DNA of 64,000 bases from assembly GCA_030512295.1 (NCBI GenBank), contig JAULSR010000001.1, positions 10,067,001-10,131,000 of the forward strand, written 5' to 3'. Below are positions 9,715 to 20,934 of the stretch, one piece after another. The stretch is from Bombardia bombarda. Its lineage: Eukaryota > Ascomycota > Sordariomycetes > Sordariales > Lasiosphaeriaceae. Each line of letters starts with the position of its first letter. The stretch's first letter is position 1. The position numbers and the translations under genes were made by a program. The notes beneath the pieces were generated by a model. It saw nothing but the letters and a program-made list of their open reading frames with translations, was not told the origin of the DNA and made no database searches.

Positions 9715-11082
9715 ATGCGATATACCATTCTCAGCTGCATCGGTCTTATCCTGCCTCTCTTTCTGCTGAAGGCTTTCTGGCGAAGCCCATCAATCACGCA
9801 AGATCAATTCATGTCCGCTGCAAACACCACCAGAATGGCGACCGCACTCACGCTCGAGACCAAGATCAAGCTGGCCAGCGGCCATGAGATGCCGCAGCTA
9901 GGGTTTGGTGTAAGTTTTTATCATCCACCCCGCCCAATGCCTTTTGGTGTCATGGGTGCATCATGAATGAGTCTAGAGCAGCACTAACTGAACCTCTTCA
10001 ACTCACAGGTCTGGCAGACGTAAGTGACTGATGCCACTATCATAATCCCAACACTTGGATGCATAGAAACCCGGCCCGTACTAACCCAAATCCCAACCAC
10101 AGCCCCGCAGCCCAGACCGAAAAGGCAGTAACCGAGGCCTTCAAAGCCGGCTACAGACACGTACGTATCCGCTCCCCTTCCCTCTCCCTCTCCCTCTCCC
10201 TCTCCCTCTCCCTCTCCCTCTCCCTCTCCCTCTCCCTCTCCCTCTCCCTCTCCCTCTCCCTCTCCCTCTCCCTCACCACCCCACCATCACACTAACACCA
10301 TCACACTAACACCACCCCAGGTCGACTCGGCAGCCCTCTACCGCAACGAAGCCGCCTGCGGCAACGCCATCCGCAAGGCCGCCCAGCCGCCCCTCTCCAT
10401 CCCGCGCTCCGACATCTTCTTCACCAGCAAGGTGCTCTCGCAGCCCGGCGGCGGCGCCACCTACGAGTCCACGCGCGCCCAGGTCGACCGCACCCTGGCC
10501 GAGACCAAGCTGGCCTACATCGACCTGATGCTGCTGCACGCGCCCTACGGCGGCCCGGCCGCCCGCAAGGGCGCCTGGCTCGCCCTGGTCGAGGCCGTCG
10601 AGGCCGGCAAGGTGCGCTCCATCGGCGTCAGCAACTACGGCGTGCACCACCTCGCCGAGCTCGAGAAGCACATGAAGCAGCTCGAGGCCGAGCGCCAGGG
10701 CAAGGGAGGTGGTGTGTTGAGCGTGGGCCAGTGGGAGGTGCATCCGTGGTGCGCGCGGGGCGACATCGTGGACTGGTGCAAGAAGAGGGGCGTCGCGGTG
10801 CAGGCGTATTGTCCGCTGGTGCATGGGGCCAGGTGGGGCGAGCCAGGTGTGAGGAAGCTGGCCAAGAAGTATGGCAAGTCGGAGGCGCAGGTTATGCTGA
10901 GGTGGGCGCTGGAGAAGGGGCTGACGCCGCTGCCCAAGAGCGTGACGCCGAGCAGGATCAGGGAGAATAGCGAGTTGTTTGGCGAGGGGTTTGCGCTGAC
11001 CAAGGAGGAGGTGGACGGGCTGGAGACGGATGAGTATAGTCCTGTGTGCTGGGATCCGACGAGGAGCTCCTTGAGGGAGTGA
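9715..11082 (+). CDS. Aldo-keto reductase
   Basis: Exons 9715-9909, 10009-10019, 10103-10160 and 10321-11082 give 341 aa. It is an NAD(P)H-dependent carbonyl reductase of the AKR (beta/alpha)8 fold. Catalytic tetrad: Asp and Tyr in [13 protein letters not shown], Lys in FFTSKV, His in MLLHAPYG. Cofactor-loop residues lie in [13 protein letters not shown]. Exon 2 is only 11 nt and supplies VWQ plus two bases of the next codon; without it the conserved GFGVWQTPA core is lost. The N-terminus has a hydrophobic stretch ([20 protein letters not shown]), unusual for AKRs. An alternative in-frame ATG at 9835 ([16 protein letters not shown]) would give the usual soluble form. It is convergent with the SDR downstream. 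Confidence 0.9.
10179..10274. repeat. (CCCTCT)n array in AKR intron 3
   Basis: About 16 hexamers of pyrimidine-only sequence fill most of the 160-nt intron 10161-10320, making it an unusually long polypyrimidine tract before CCCCAG. Confidence 0.95.
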
Positions 11083-11313
11083 TGGACGTAGGAGGGGGGG
11101 TGAGATGATGGGTCAGGGACTGGTTCGGAATGTGTGAGACTCGTGAGGGACCTTTATGGATAACGAATAGACAAGTTTTCGAAGAGATTATGAATTTTGC
11201 GTGAACGTTCATCATCGACTCTTGCAAAACAATCTGAAACTACAAATGAAGAAAGACAGAGAGACCAAGTGGCCCCTTTTCAGAGCATAGCTGTAGCCCG
11301 CGCTGTAAGCCAC

Positions 11314-12197
11314 TCAATATTTAGCCTCAGATCCGTCATAATTAAAGAACTTGCCACCAGTAGCTTGTCCATCGTTGTCAACCTAGAAAGAGCACGGATA
11401 TCAGTGATTGAACGTAGTGTAAAAGAGAGTAGATGGGAATCGACTTACAAGCTTGACAACACCGTCGACACTCTCCTGAACGGTGATCCAGGCCTTCTCC
11501 ATACCAAAATGCCGAGCTCCAGAGTTGCCCATGTCAGTCTGGGCAAATCTACATGCGTGTTGTGGTTAGCTATTAGTCTACCTCTCCTTTACATATACTA
11601 TACAATGGAGAAAAATAATACTCACCCCGGGTTAATGACAAACGCCGTCAGCCACTCATTCTCCACATGCGCCCTTCTAACCAGATAATTCAACGCCGCC
11701 TTGCTCGCGCCATAGCTCGCCAGCATATACTGGGCATGCTCCTCCAAATCCTGAATGCTAGAAACATTGGTCGTGATGCCGACAAACTTGGCCTCCTTGG
11801 CCTCCTTGAGCAGCGGGAACAGAGCCTTGAACACCTTGACGGGGCCGAGCGTGTTGACCTCAAAGTACTCCCGGGTGTCGGCGAGCTCCAGGGCGTCGAC
11901 CTTGGCGTAGGTGCCGGCCACGCCTGCATTGGCAATGAGAACGTCGAGATGGGAGATACCCGCTGCCTTGAGCGTGGCGACGGCCTCATCTGCGTCGGTG
12001 TCGGACTTGCTGTCGAGCTTGACGAGCACGAGGCGGGAACCTGAGGCGGGAGTGATGGAGTTGAGGGAGAGCGCGGTGGAGTGGGAGGGAGAGCGCACGC
12101 CGGCGATTACGGTGTGGTCGGGCCGGGCGAGGTAGGCCTCTGCGAGGCCGCGGCCGATACCCCTATTTGCACCGGTGATGAGGACTGTTGTTGACAT
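11314..12197 (-). CDS. Short-chain dehydrogenase/reductase (C-factor-like)
   Basis: Exons 12197-11626, 11548-11449 and 11382-11314 give 246 aa. The classical SDR marks are present: cofactor motif TGANRGIG at residues 8-15, NAG in IANAGVAG, catalytic Ser in TTNVSSIQ and YGASK (Y-x-x-x-K) with the usual spacing, then the INPGFAQTDMG loop. It reduces or oxidises an unknown small substrate with NAD(P)(H) in the cytosol. The 232-bp gap to the convergent AKR gene suggests only shared location. The upstream open frame continues to 12332, but MSTTVLITG is the natural SDR start. Confidence 0.92.
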
Positions 12198-14281
12198 TTT
12201 AGGGGATTTGGTGGGGTGAATTGAGGTGTTGGAGTGTTGAACGATGTGATTTGATTGGATGATGACTTCGGGTGAGAAGAATGATCTGGTGAAAACGAAG
12301 AGAAACAAGCCACTGGGATTTGCCCAACTCATATAGGCAACTGATTCATGAATTGGTGTGTAATTGTCGAATACATGCCAACTCGTTCAACTTACAAATC
12401 AATTCGAATCATGCATACGATCCAATCCCTGAATTTGTTGTTAGTTTGGTACCTATGTCCCCTTTTAGGTAAGGCCGGATACCCACACATGCAAATGACC
12501 CCTTGCTAAGTTCATACCTTCTCTGAAAATGGCGTTTTTAGGTTCAAAATGCCCTATAACGTGGCTGGTTTTCTTTGCACAACTTTTTTCTTGTATGGTG
12601 ACAACCCCTGTTCAAGAACCAAGCTAACAATAAATTCAAGAATTGGATTGTATCGAGGCTTCCACCTACGAAGTACAAGCTGAAAGTCCACGGAGTGCCG
12701 CAGAGGAGTGTGGTGGATCCCGACATGGGGCGAGAATCTGCGGTTGGTTGGTTGGTTGGTAATCCTGTTGCCTTTGTCATGCCCATTAAGTTTCTGACTG
12801 TTTGCCCGCACAACATTTTAGCCATGTTATGTAAGACGCTTACATGGTAGTGTGCATGTAATTTTGTCTGGGCAGTTTCAGAACTTTGTTGTGATTTCCG
12901 GCTCTGTTATCAGATGCAATCGTTTCCGTACCTACCTAAATATAAACACAAGGTCTTCTCCCCACGTAGATAGAGCCAAGTAGATGTGCAAAGGAAAGAA
13001 TAGTCGAGAAAAGAATAACATGCAGGTTTTAAAGAACTAGCCAGAGCTGCAAAATGATCTTAGATTAAAGTGGGTACATTTATACTGAAGAAATACGATA
13101 AAACCCCTATCTATTCTAGTCTAGCCCGTATCGAAATGAACGTGAGGAAGTCTATGTATTCTAATATGGACAAACGCCTAGGTACCCATTCCATGCCTGC
13201 TAGCGGCGTCTATCCCATTGTCCCACTATTTCCACTACCGTTAAATAGCGCCGCTAACCATATAAATAAGAAGAAAATATAGTTCCGAGAAACTCCATCC
13301 ATGTCTATTCTATAATCCTATTGAATATCGTACAATCCTCTTTTGTTTTTATTTCGGAGCATCCAACGCCTGTCTAAATGCAGTCTCTAGGTGTTGTATT
13401 TTGTGGCCGTGAAAGAGATAAAGTTGAAATGAAAGTTTGAAGGCCAAATGAGTGTTTTCTTGACCAACGAATGGTTTCGGAATGTTGAAAAGAGTGAGAA
13501 TGACCGTAACGAGGACCATGCTGCTAAGATTGAAACGAGTGCGGCTCGAGATGTTTGATTGAAATGTTGAACAAATATAATTCGAACGAATGTGGTGTAA
13601 GCGAATATAATAGAAAAATAATAAATGTAGCAGCAATGAAAGTGAAGGGATGAAGTAAAGATGAATGAGTGTCAGAATTGAAGGATGAATCTTATATGTA
13701 AACGATCGTCGATGAAAGTGCGACCTGAAAGAGTGTAATGTTGAAGCAATACCGGACATCAGAATGAGCGTGTTTGAATGAGTTTGTTTGAGCGAGCGTG
13801 ATTGATGAGCGTGACTGAGCGAGCGTATTTAAGTGAGCGTGGTTAAGTGACCGTGTCTAAGTGAGCGTGCTTATAGAGCCTCGTTAAATGAGGACCATGC
13901 TGGAAAGAGTGTCTGGTTTAAAACGGATGCTGGTTGAATGAACGAATGTGTCGAGAAAGTTTTAATGAATGTAGCAAAGAAAAATACCCCTTGACTGTAT
14001 TTCAATGAACGAATATATGAAGTGAAAGTTAAATTATGGTCCCATGAACGAGTGTGTTGAGGAAATGTGTCCGGTCAAATTAGTCGAGCGTATTGCAGGG
14101 CGGATATTCTTTGGAGGAATATTATTAAAACGGATGTGGTTGGATGCATGTTGTTGAAGTGAATGAGCGTGTGTTCAAGGCGAGGGTTGGCCAAAAAGGG
14201 CGTATATGGTGACGAATGGATGTTGTTATAAACAAGGAAAAGTAGTCTGGTAATGACAGGAAGCATGAAAGTTATGGCGAA
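12198..14281. other. AT-rich intergenic stretch
   Basis: About 2.1 kb without a supportable gene. The open frame at 13349-13759 (minus) translates to low-complexity His/Leu/Phe-rich sequence and looks like chance. A degenerate GAGCGTG-type array lies at about 13760-13880 (separate entry). Copies of the GTACCTACCTA motif lie near 12928 and 13178. Confidence 0.55.
13756..13882. repeat. Degenerate TGAGCGTG tandem array
   Basis: Eight or so units of about 13-18 bp share the core TGAGCGTG or CGAGCGTG, separated by variable T/A-rich linkers. Units differ mainly by C/T and G/A changes, as in an old diverged minisatellite. Confidence 0.6.
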
Positions 14282-14620
14282 TCAAAGAACGTAAGCGCCG
14301 GTGCCGACCAGGGCAGCAACGCAAGTGATCAAATAGCCAATGTAGTAATGGCGGGAAGTCATGTCGTCAGCGCCTGATGAGCCGGCGCCGGGAACACTGA
14401 CGCCAAGGGTGACGTCGACATCGGCAGCGCCTGTCCGGAGGTTCTCCTCTGCCCCAACTGTTGATGAGGGCGCTAATGGAACCGAGCCTGTGCTGGTTTG
14501 TGTGGTGACGGCGATACCGGAATGGGACGCTCTGCGCTCAAGGCCGTCCTGTCGCAAGCTGGGCATGTCGAAGGCGATGGCAGTCGCGGCGAAGGCGAGA
14601 AGTGCAGTAGTGTGCCTCAT
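14282..14620 (-). CDS. Small secreted or GPI-type surface protein, hypothetical
   Basis: The single-exon frame encodes 112 aa. A signal peptide is evident (MRHTTALLAFAATAIAFD), then a Ser/Thr/Gly-rich middle, and a C-terminal hydrophobic stretch (IGYLITCVAALVGTGAYVL) ending at the stop. This order resembles GPI-anchored proteins, with a small-residue cluster (GAGSSGADD) as a possible omega region, or a single-pass membrane protein. The unusual Thr/Val-rich GAADVDVTLGVSVPGAG segment shows no known domain. Small size and isolation make the call moderate. Confidence 0.55.
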   Translation of the reverse strand: MRHTTALLAFAATAIAFDMPSLRQDGLERRASHSGIAVTTQTSTGSVPLAPSSTVGAEENLRTGAADVDVTLGVSVPGAGSSGADDMTSRHYYIGYLITCVAALVGTGAYVL

Positions 14621-16646
14621 TGTGAAAACGTCTATTTGAAAGAGATAAGCCAGCCGGTGGCTTGATTTCTGGTCGAGGAACCAGTGTTTGCTGAAGAGGA
14701 TGATGCTGGACCAGCCAGCTCAGGAGTTGGCTGAAGAGCATGCTGGAATACATCTCTATCGTGAAGGTGGCAATCAGCTATATAGAAGTGATTTTGTCTG
14801 TTAGAATATCTATGTTGCGAAATATCACCATCCACAGATTATTATTGTCGTCGATTAACACTCGAGGTCTTGTTTCGCGCTGCGCGACCAGCCAAGACCA
14901 GAAACTCACTGCAGGCTCGAACCGCTGCGGGCATCTCACCATAAAAACTCCGTAAGAAACAGGTCAAGCCTGCCAAGCACCTCAATTTGCTACAAGTCCT
15001 CAATTGAACTTCGGTGTTGACTGGATTCGGCTCGATGTAGTTGGCCGTGGTGGTCCTGAACGCGGCCATGCTGGGTCGATTTCAAGTTTGCAGCGCTGTC
15101 GAGGAAAAGGCTCAATGCAGCACACCTCGGCCTGGCCTGTTTCAGGAAGGATGTGCAAGACCGGCTGCTTGGTCCCTGTCCTGAGCCCTAGACTTTTACT
15201 GCGCCGCTTGTTAGTTTTCGATTGCAACGAGATCGGGTGTTTGTTCTAGACTTCTTGATGAGGCACAGCAAACTGTGGGGTAATTTTCCGATCAACAGAA
15301 TGCTCCAGGAAATAGGGGAAATTCCAGAGATAATTCCTTCTTAATTGCAGGCGTAAAATCGGAACTAACATGATCATGATTGTGCCGCTCAATTGCTAAT
15401 GTATGTCCATCAAATTATTGCCCTGATTTCAATATGAGTCTAATACAAGTGCCTCCTACAATCCAGCTCATAAGGTTCTTTTTTGTCTGTTCTGTTTGTC
15501 ACACTTCAAACCATTAAAACATTCACCAGACTGTCACATTGTTTCTGTCATACTTTACGTAAGAGCTTCCCTTTTTGCCGTTTTCCGTGGTATATTTGGG
15601 TGCCCGAGACCTGGAACCCACTAATTAACCTTTTCTGTTGCTAATTCCTGCGCAGTGTAACGGGACACACACACCTAGATGTGTTACACACATGGTTATC
15701 TAAGACCACTACATACGGGACAGACAGCTGTAAAGCGTGATATCCGTCAGCAACACGCATTACCAGTTGTCTGGACCCTCATTGTCTTCTTGGCAGAGGT
15801 AATATTGTAACGATGGGCTGTGCCAGCTCACTCCGCCCCACTCTGGGAGATAACTCCTATCAAATGTGCATCTAACATGTTGTATGGGATTTATACGTGA
15901 CCATAGAAAAGAGACCAGATGCGGGGAAGCTTTAGGGCTGAAATAGCTATTGGCCATTACCTGCACATTTGATTCTTGCCGTCATGCAGGCGTCAATGTA
16001 ATGGTAGGCTTGGGGTGGTACAGGCTTAGAAGCGGGGTTTGTCTCACACAATTCACGCCACCGGGGAAATGCCACTATGTCGCTGTTTGTCTGTCATGAA
16101 CCTGTGGTATCGTTGCAAGGTTAGGACAGCTTAATTCGAAGAGACTAGTCTATCGAGAGAGACTCGAGGGGTGATATGAAATCTGACTTGATATCAGCAT
16201 CCATTGTCTGGCTGACGTTGGCAACAGACTATACTCGACTGATATATATAAGATAAACTGACGATAAGTTCTGGACAAATGCTAATAACAACATGGGAGG
16301 CAGCAGAATCCGACATCGGGACAATATCCGAGACAGCATGGCAGCATACCGAGTATACAGCAGATCTAGCTTCTCTAGTTCTAGTCCGCAATGTGAACTA
16401 TTGAAAGCCACAAAATCCCGACTGTCTGAAGTAGGAAACTGCCGTATCTCTGCATTTGGGCTGAACTCCCTCTTACGCATGGACTATGAACAAGAATTCC
16501 GGTTTTAAACTCCGGTTTATACCATGATCTAGCGCTTCAGACAACGCAAAATCTTCAAGAGCTTTATTTGTTCTTTAGTTCGGATCCAAGGCATAGTTTC
16601 GCTGTCAATAGTCACCACAGGCCACTCACAACCCACCATCACCACA
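14621..16646. other. AT-rich intergenic stretch
   Basis: About 2 kb with no gene that I can support. Open frames are below 85 codons and have random composition. The right end holds the promoter of the FAD oxidase. Confidence 0.55.
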
Positions 16647-18325
16647 ATGCGCTTCCACGCCCTCCCCATCCTCACCACCCTCCTCTCCCTTACCTTCAAC
16701 CCCTTACCCACCTCAGCCTCCCTCCCTGCCAACATCACCGCCGACCTCGGCCAATACCTCTCCCCCGGCGCCCAAATCGTCCTCCCCGGCTCCTCAAACT
16801 TCCCCTTCTACGACGAGCGCTGGTCTGACGGCGGTCGCCCTATTTACGGCCCCGTGGTCGTCGTCGCCACCGAGAAAGACGTCTCCGTCTCGGTCAAGTA
16901 CGCCAACGCCCACAAGGTACCCTTCCTCGCCACAACCGCCGGCCACGGCACGTGGTGGGGACTCGCCGCGTTTGACGGCGGTCTCGTCATCTACATGCGC
17001 AACCTCAACAAGCTGGAGGTTCTCCCCGACGGCAAGAGCGCCATCATTGGCGGCGGCATCATCGTCGACGAGGTCATTCATGGCTTGTGGCCGTACGGCA
17101 AGCAGACCACGACGGGGGCGTGCAACTGCGTGAGCGTGGCTGGCCCAGCACTAGGTGGAGGCCATGGGTATTTCCAGGGGCAGTATGGCAACTTGGGCGA
17201 CCAGGTCATCAGTGCGCGGGTGGTCTTGGCGAGCGGAGAGGTGGTGACGGCGGATGAAACGAGGAACGCGGATCTGTACTGGGCTCTAAGGGGGGCGGGG
17301 CACAACTTTGGGATCGTGACTGAGTTTCGGTATCGGATCCATGATATCGTGGAGCCGACCTGGGCGTATGAGTTCTTGATCTTTGACCACAGCAAGGTTG
17401 AGGAGATTTATACCGTGTCGAATGAGATGATGGAGTCTCAGCCGCCGCAGGCTATTCTCTGGTCGACGTGGGTGATGAATGTTACGATTGATCCGGTTCA
17501 TGTGAGTGCCGTCCTTGTTAAGAGTTGTAGTGAGAGGGGAAGACTTGTGCTTACGCGAGAAACCAAACAGCCCATCGTCAACTACTCCATCTTTTACAAC
17601 GGACCCTATGACAAACTCAGGGAATTCACCCAGCCCCTTCATGCTCTCAAGCCCCTCAGCTCTCTGTCTGGAACAACACCTTACCCGGAGCTTACCACAC
17701 TGACAGGCCAACAGGTTGGCAGCGTCCTGTGCGGCTACCAGGGCAGTGTCAAGGAGTTTCCCTTTGACGTGGTGAAATACGACGTACCGGGGATTCTGAA
17801 GTGGTGGGACATTTACAGCGCCGGGATAAAGGCTGAGCCGGCCCTAGATAAAACGTTTTGTTTGCTCGAGGGGTACTCGTGGCAGGCGGTGCAAGCGGTA
17901 CCGGCGGCGAGCACGGCATTTCCACATCGCCAACAGAGGCTTCTTCTGTGAGTTCTCCGCAGACAGGGTCTGTGAATGATTGTGATGATATCGCTAACAT
18001 ATGTTGCACCAGCTCTCCTGTTGTTACCTATGACTTCACGGCTAATACGACCCTCGACGACGTTGCTACTAGCTGGGGAGAGGCAATGCGCGCTGCGGGC
18101 CGCGGCAAGTTCAAGCCTCGGAGTTATGTGAATTATGCCAGTGGGGATGAAACGCTGCAGGCTTTGTATGGGTGAGTCGTGCTATGTGCTTGCTTTGACG
18201 ACAACAAGTAAAATAAGCTGACGTGCTGTAAAAGATACGAACCGTGGAGGTTGGCGAGGTTGAGGCAGCTGAAGAAGAAGTATGATCCAAAGGGGCAGTT
18301 CAATTTCTATGCTGGGATCCATTAA
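16647..18325 (+). CDS. Secreted FAD-linked oxidoreductase (berberine-bridge-enzyme type)
   Basis: Exons 16647-17501, 17571-17947, 18013-18171 and 18235-18325 give 493 aa. A signal peptide covers about residues 1-25 (LPILTTLLSLTFNPLPTSAS). The FAD-binding PCMH fold follows at about 60-230, with ATTAGHGTWWG (flavin-linking His region), TTTGACNCVSVAGPALGGGHGYFQGQYG, and ALRGAGHNFGIVTEFRYRI. The C-terminal BBE domain ends RSYVNYASGDE...YDPKGQFNFYAGIH. Such enzymes oxidise sugars, alcohols or secondary-metabolite intermediates and release H2O2. Intron 1 is 69 nt (3n) without an in-frame stop, so unspliced transcript would stay open and add 23 residues. Substrate unknown. Confidence 0.9.
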
Positions 18326-18965
18326 GTTGCGATCATGGAGTCTGGTCCTTGACCAACACCGATGTCCCCTACAGGTAAGAGAAATATTTGACTAATTGGT
18401 CCTACAAGGAGGGAAACAACGTGTATATTGGGCCGACTTGAAGTGCTTTATTGGTATCTGGTGTATCAATTCCCTTCGGAAAATACAAAAACATATCCTA
18501 AAACACGTCATCTCTCAGTCCTCTTAGTTATGCCCGCATGAACCTAGTGGCCCATTTTTACCTCATAAACAACATACACCCATTACCACCATGAGACAAG
18601 TGCCATTAAATCCAGCGATTCAAGAACCATACACACCAAAACCATTTATCCAAATAACAAAAAACCCAGCCGACAATCGAGTAATGAATAATCCCCGAAT
18701 CAGACACAAACTGAACCTGATCCGGGCTATAATGAACGAACTGAACAAAGTAACCGGTCTGGTCCAACTGTACCCATCCGAATGACACGGGTACTTATTT
18801 GCAGCCGTAACCACCTAGGTACTTCCACCAGCAACTCTATATCACTCGACTGAACATGAAGTCGAGAACGACCAACATAAAACCCATTTTAGCCACATCA
18901 ACCCCAACCCAACACAACACAACACAACACAGCACAACACGCGAATACAAACACAACACAACCGC
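18326..18965. other. Convergent 3' region, no gene seen
   Basis: 640 bp between the FAD oxidase and the convergent Cys-tailed gene. It is AT-rich, with an ACAAC-type repeat at about 18908-18965 and no supportable open frame. Confidence 0.55.
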
Positions 18966-19676
18966 TCACATCACAACACAACAACAGCAACAAGCCGCAC
19001 ACCCCGCCATGGCACCACAGCACGCACCACAGAACCCACCCCCAGCCCCCGCCGCAGCCGCAGCCGCAGCCGCAGCCCCTCCGGCCGTGTTGCCATGGTT
19101 GACCACCTGCGCCTGCACAACAACGGGCACGGGCTTGCCATCGGCGGTATTAACAGCGGGCGCCATCATCATGGGGCCCTGGGGGGTCATGACGTAGACT
19201 ACCTGGGCGGGCTTTTCGTTCTGGGGCAAGTGTTGGATGACGGGGACATGTTGGATTTGCAGCCGCGGTTGGACCTGTGGTTGAGGTTGAGGTTGAGGTT
19301 GAGGTTGAGGTTGAGGTTGTTGCTGCTGGGGGGCTTGGTTGGGAAAGACATTGTATGCGACTGCGATGGCGGGCTGTTGTGGTTGAGATTGTGGATCCTG
19401 AGAGGGATTGGGGTAGTGTTGTGGGTGCTGCTGCTCGTGGGGCAGGACGTATGCGGGTGATTGTTGTTGTTGTAGAAGCGGTGGTTTGTTCTCGTTGGAT
19501 TGCACGTAGTATGATGTCGTCTGGGGTGACTGCGGTGGTGGTGATTGGTTTGCCATCGGCGGATAGAAGGGCTGGTTTGCGGCCGCGGTGCTGTAGGTTG
19601 GCGGGGGAGAGCTGACGGGGGTGGGCACCCCGGATGGAGGGAGGTTGTGTTGTGCTGCTTGGCTCATGGTTGGCAT
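18966..19676 (-). CDS. Pro/Gln-rich protein with cysteine-rich C-terminal tail
   Basis: The single exon starts at 19676 (MPTMSQ) or three codons later at 19667 (MSQAAQHN), giving 236 or 233 aa. It is low in complexity: Pro/Ser/Tyr-rich N-half, a Gln tract, a PQPQPQ repeat encoded by (TTGAGG)n at 19279-19319, and an Ala tract. The end is AGAGGGFCGACCGAMAGC followed by AACCCCC and VVM. This resembles the C-terminal CYSTM/palmitoylated cysteine modules of small stress-tolerance membrane proteins, where a Cys stretch is inserted or lipidated at the plasma membrane. The best guess is a membrane-tethered disordered protein. A 17-bp minisatellite lies just upstream of its start. Confidence 0.65.
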   Translation of the reverse strand: MPTMSQAAQHNLPPSGVPTPVSSPPPTYSTAAANQPFYPPMANQSPPPQSPQTTSYYVQSNENKPPLLQQQQSPAYVLPHEQQHPQHYPNPSQDPQSQPQQPAIAVAYNVFPNQAPQQQQPQPQPQPQPQPQPQVQPRLQIQHVPVIQHLPQNEKPAQVVYVMTPQGPMMMAPAVNTADGKPVPVVVQAQVVNHGNTAGGAAAAAAAAAGAGGGFCGACCGAMAGCAACCCCCVVM

Positions 19677-19794
19677 TGGGTGGTGGGTGTTTGTGACCAG
19701 CAACGGCAGTTCGACAGTTCGACAGTTATGGCGATGGGGCTTGAGACTTGGAGTCACGATTTGAACGTTGAGGGAGGGTGTTGATGTTGAATTC

Positions 19795-20207
19795 ACAAAG
19801 AAGAGAGGAAGAAAAAGAAGAGAGGAAGAAAAAGAAGAGAGGAAGAAAAAGAAGAGAGGAAGAAAAAGAAGAGAGGAAGAAAAAGAAGAGAGGAAGAAAA
19901 AGAAGAGAGGAAGAAAAAGAAGAGAGGAAGAAAAGAAGAGAGGAAGAAAAAGAAGAGAGGAAGAAAAAGAAGAGAGGAAGAAAAAGAAGAGAGGAAGAAA
20001 AAGAAGAGAGGAAGAAAAAGAAGAGAGGAAGAAAAAGAAGAGAGGAAGAAAAAGAAGAGAGGAAGAAAAAGAAGAGAGGAAGAAAAAGAAGAGAGGAAGA
20101 AAAAGAAGAGAGGAAGAAAAAGAAGAGAGGAAGAAAAAGAAGAGAGGAAGAAAAAGAAGAGAGGAAGAAAAAGAAGAGAGGAAGAAAAAGAAGAGAGGAA
20201 GAAGAGG
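19795..20207. repeat. 17-bp polypurine minisatellite, about 24 copies
   Basis: The unit AGAGGAAGAAAAAGAAG repeats almost perfectly for about 410 bp, all purine on the plus strand. One unit near 19930 is a base short. Because 17 is not a multiple of 3, all frames stay open, which produces spurious Lys/Arg/Glu or Ser/Phe/Leu reading frames. It begins about 120 bp upstream of the Cys-tailed gene's start. Confidence 0.97.
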
Positions 20208-20934
20208 GGATTGCTTGACAAGACTAAACCCTCAAAAAGAAAGCGGCCCCAATCCCATCCAAGCCAAGCCCTTTTGCCAACTTTCATTTGCACGTCCATC
20301 TGGGTGTGGCATGTCTTCAATCTTCAGCCTATCATCATGAGACACTTAAAAGGCGAGATTGGCTATCAGGACGCAGGCCAGTGGCGGGGCAGCAAATCAG
20401 GCCCGAGCCATTCCTGTCCGGGACGACTTCCCAGGTTCCTGGTGTCACTAAACCTCAGCCGCAAGCGATAAATCCGACGCTTGGCGAGCGGCTACCGTAT
20501 CGACTGGCATCAACAACATGTTCCCCAGACTTACCCAACCATTGCAGCCAACCAAAGTCATGGAATCCGGTAATTACCTCGAAAAGCTACTTGCTTTTTG
20601 GAAAAGCCCAGCAGCCTGAAGCTGTGACATGCCACTCGGTACGCCAGTTCTCGGTGGCGTTGTATCGGGTGCAGTGTGTCATGCAGGGTGATGGGCCATC
20701 GCTAAGGGGTAACGAGCACGAGGTGGACCCCCATTGATTATCCGTATACGAAGTAGAGCCTCGACATCTCATGATATTAACGCGATTGACAGAGAGGCGT
20801 CAAAATGACTGGCTTCTCACAGCCAACGTCGTTCAACCCAAAATGACGAAACAAAGACGGAAACTGATTTCAATCAGATCTCCAGTTGGGAAAGAGGTAC
20901 GACCACACCTTGTCACCCTGAGACAAGCGTCACC
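20208..20934. other. Intergenic, no gene seen
   Basis: About 730 bp between the minisatellite and the 3' end of the second SDR gene. Short overlapping frames only. Confidence 0.55.

Noticed and set aside
2112..10280. Possible CRISPR-like or telomere-like arrays (GAT, CAACCAG, GATTGAT, CCCTCT)
   Set aside because: Units are directly adjacent without spacers and differ from TTAGGG; they are simple tandem repeats in a eukaryotic genome.
14900..15000. GGTTCGAGCC on the minus strand, a good B-box match, with an A-box-like TAGCAAATTGAGG upstream
   Set aside because: No 7-bp acceptor stem and an incomplete T-stem; not a tRNA.
19768..20340. Long Lys/Arg/Glu-rich open frames on the plus strand and a Ser/Phe/Leu-rich one on the minus strand
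   Set aside because: They are by-products of the 17-bp purine repeat, which keeps all frames open; no domain, and composition follows the repeat only.
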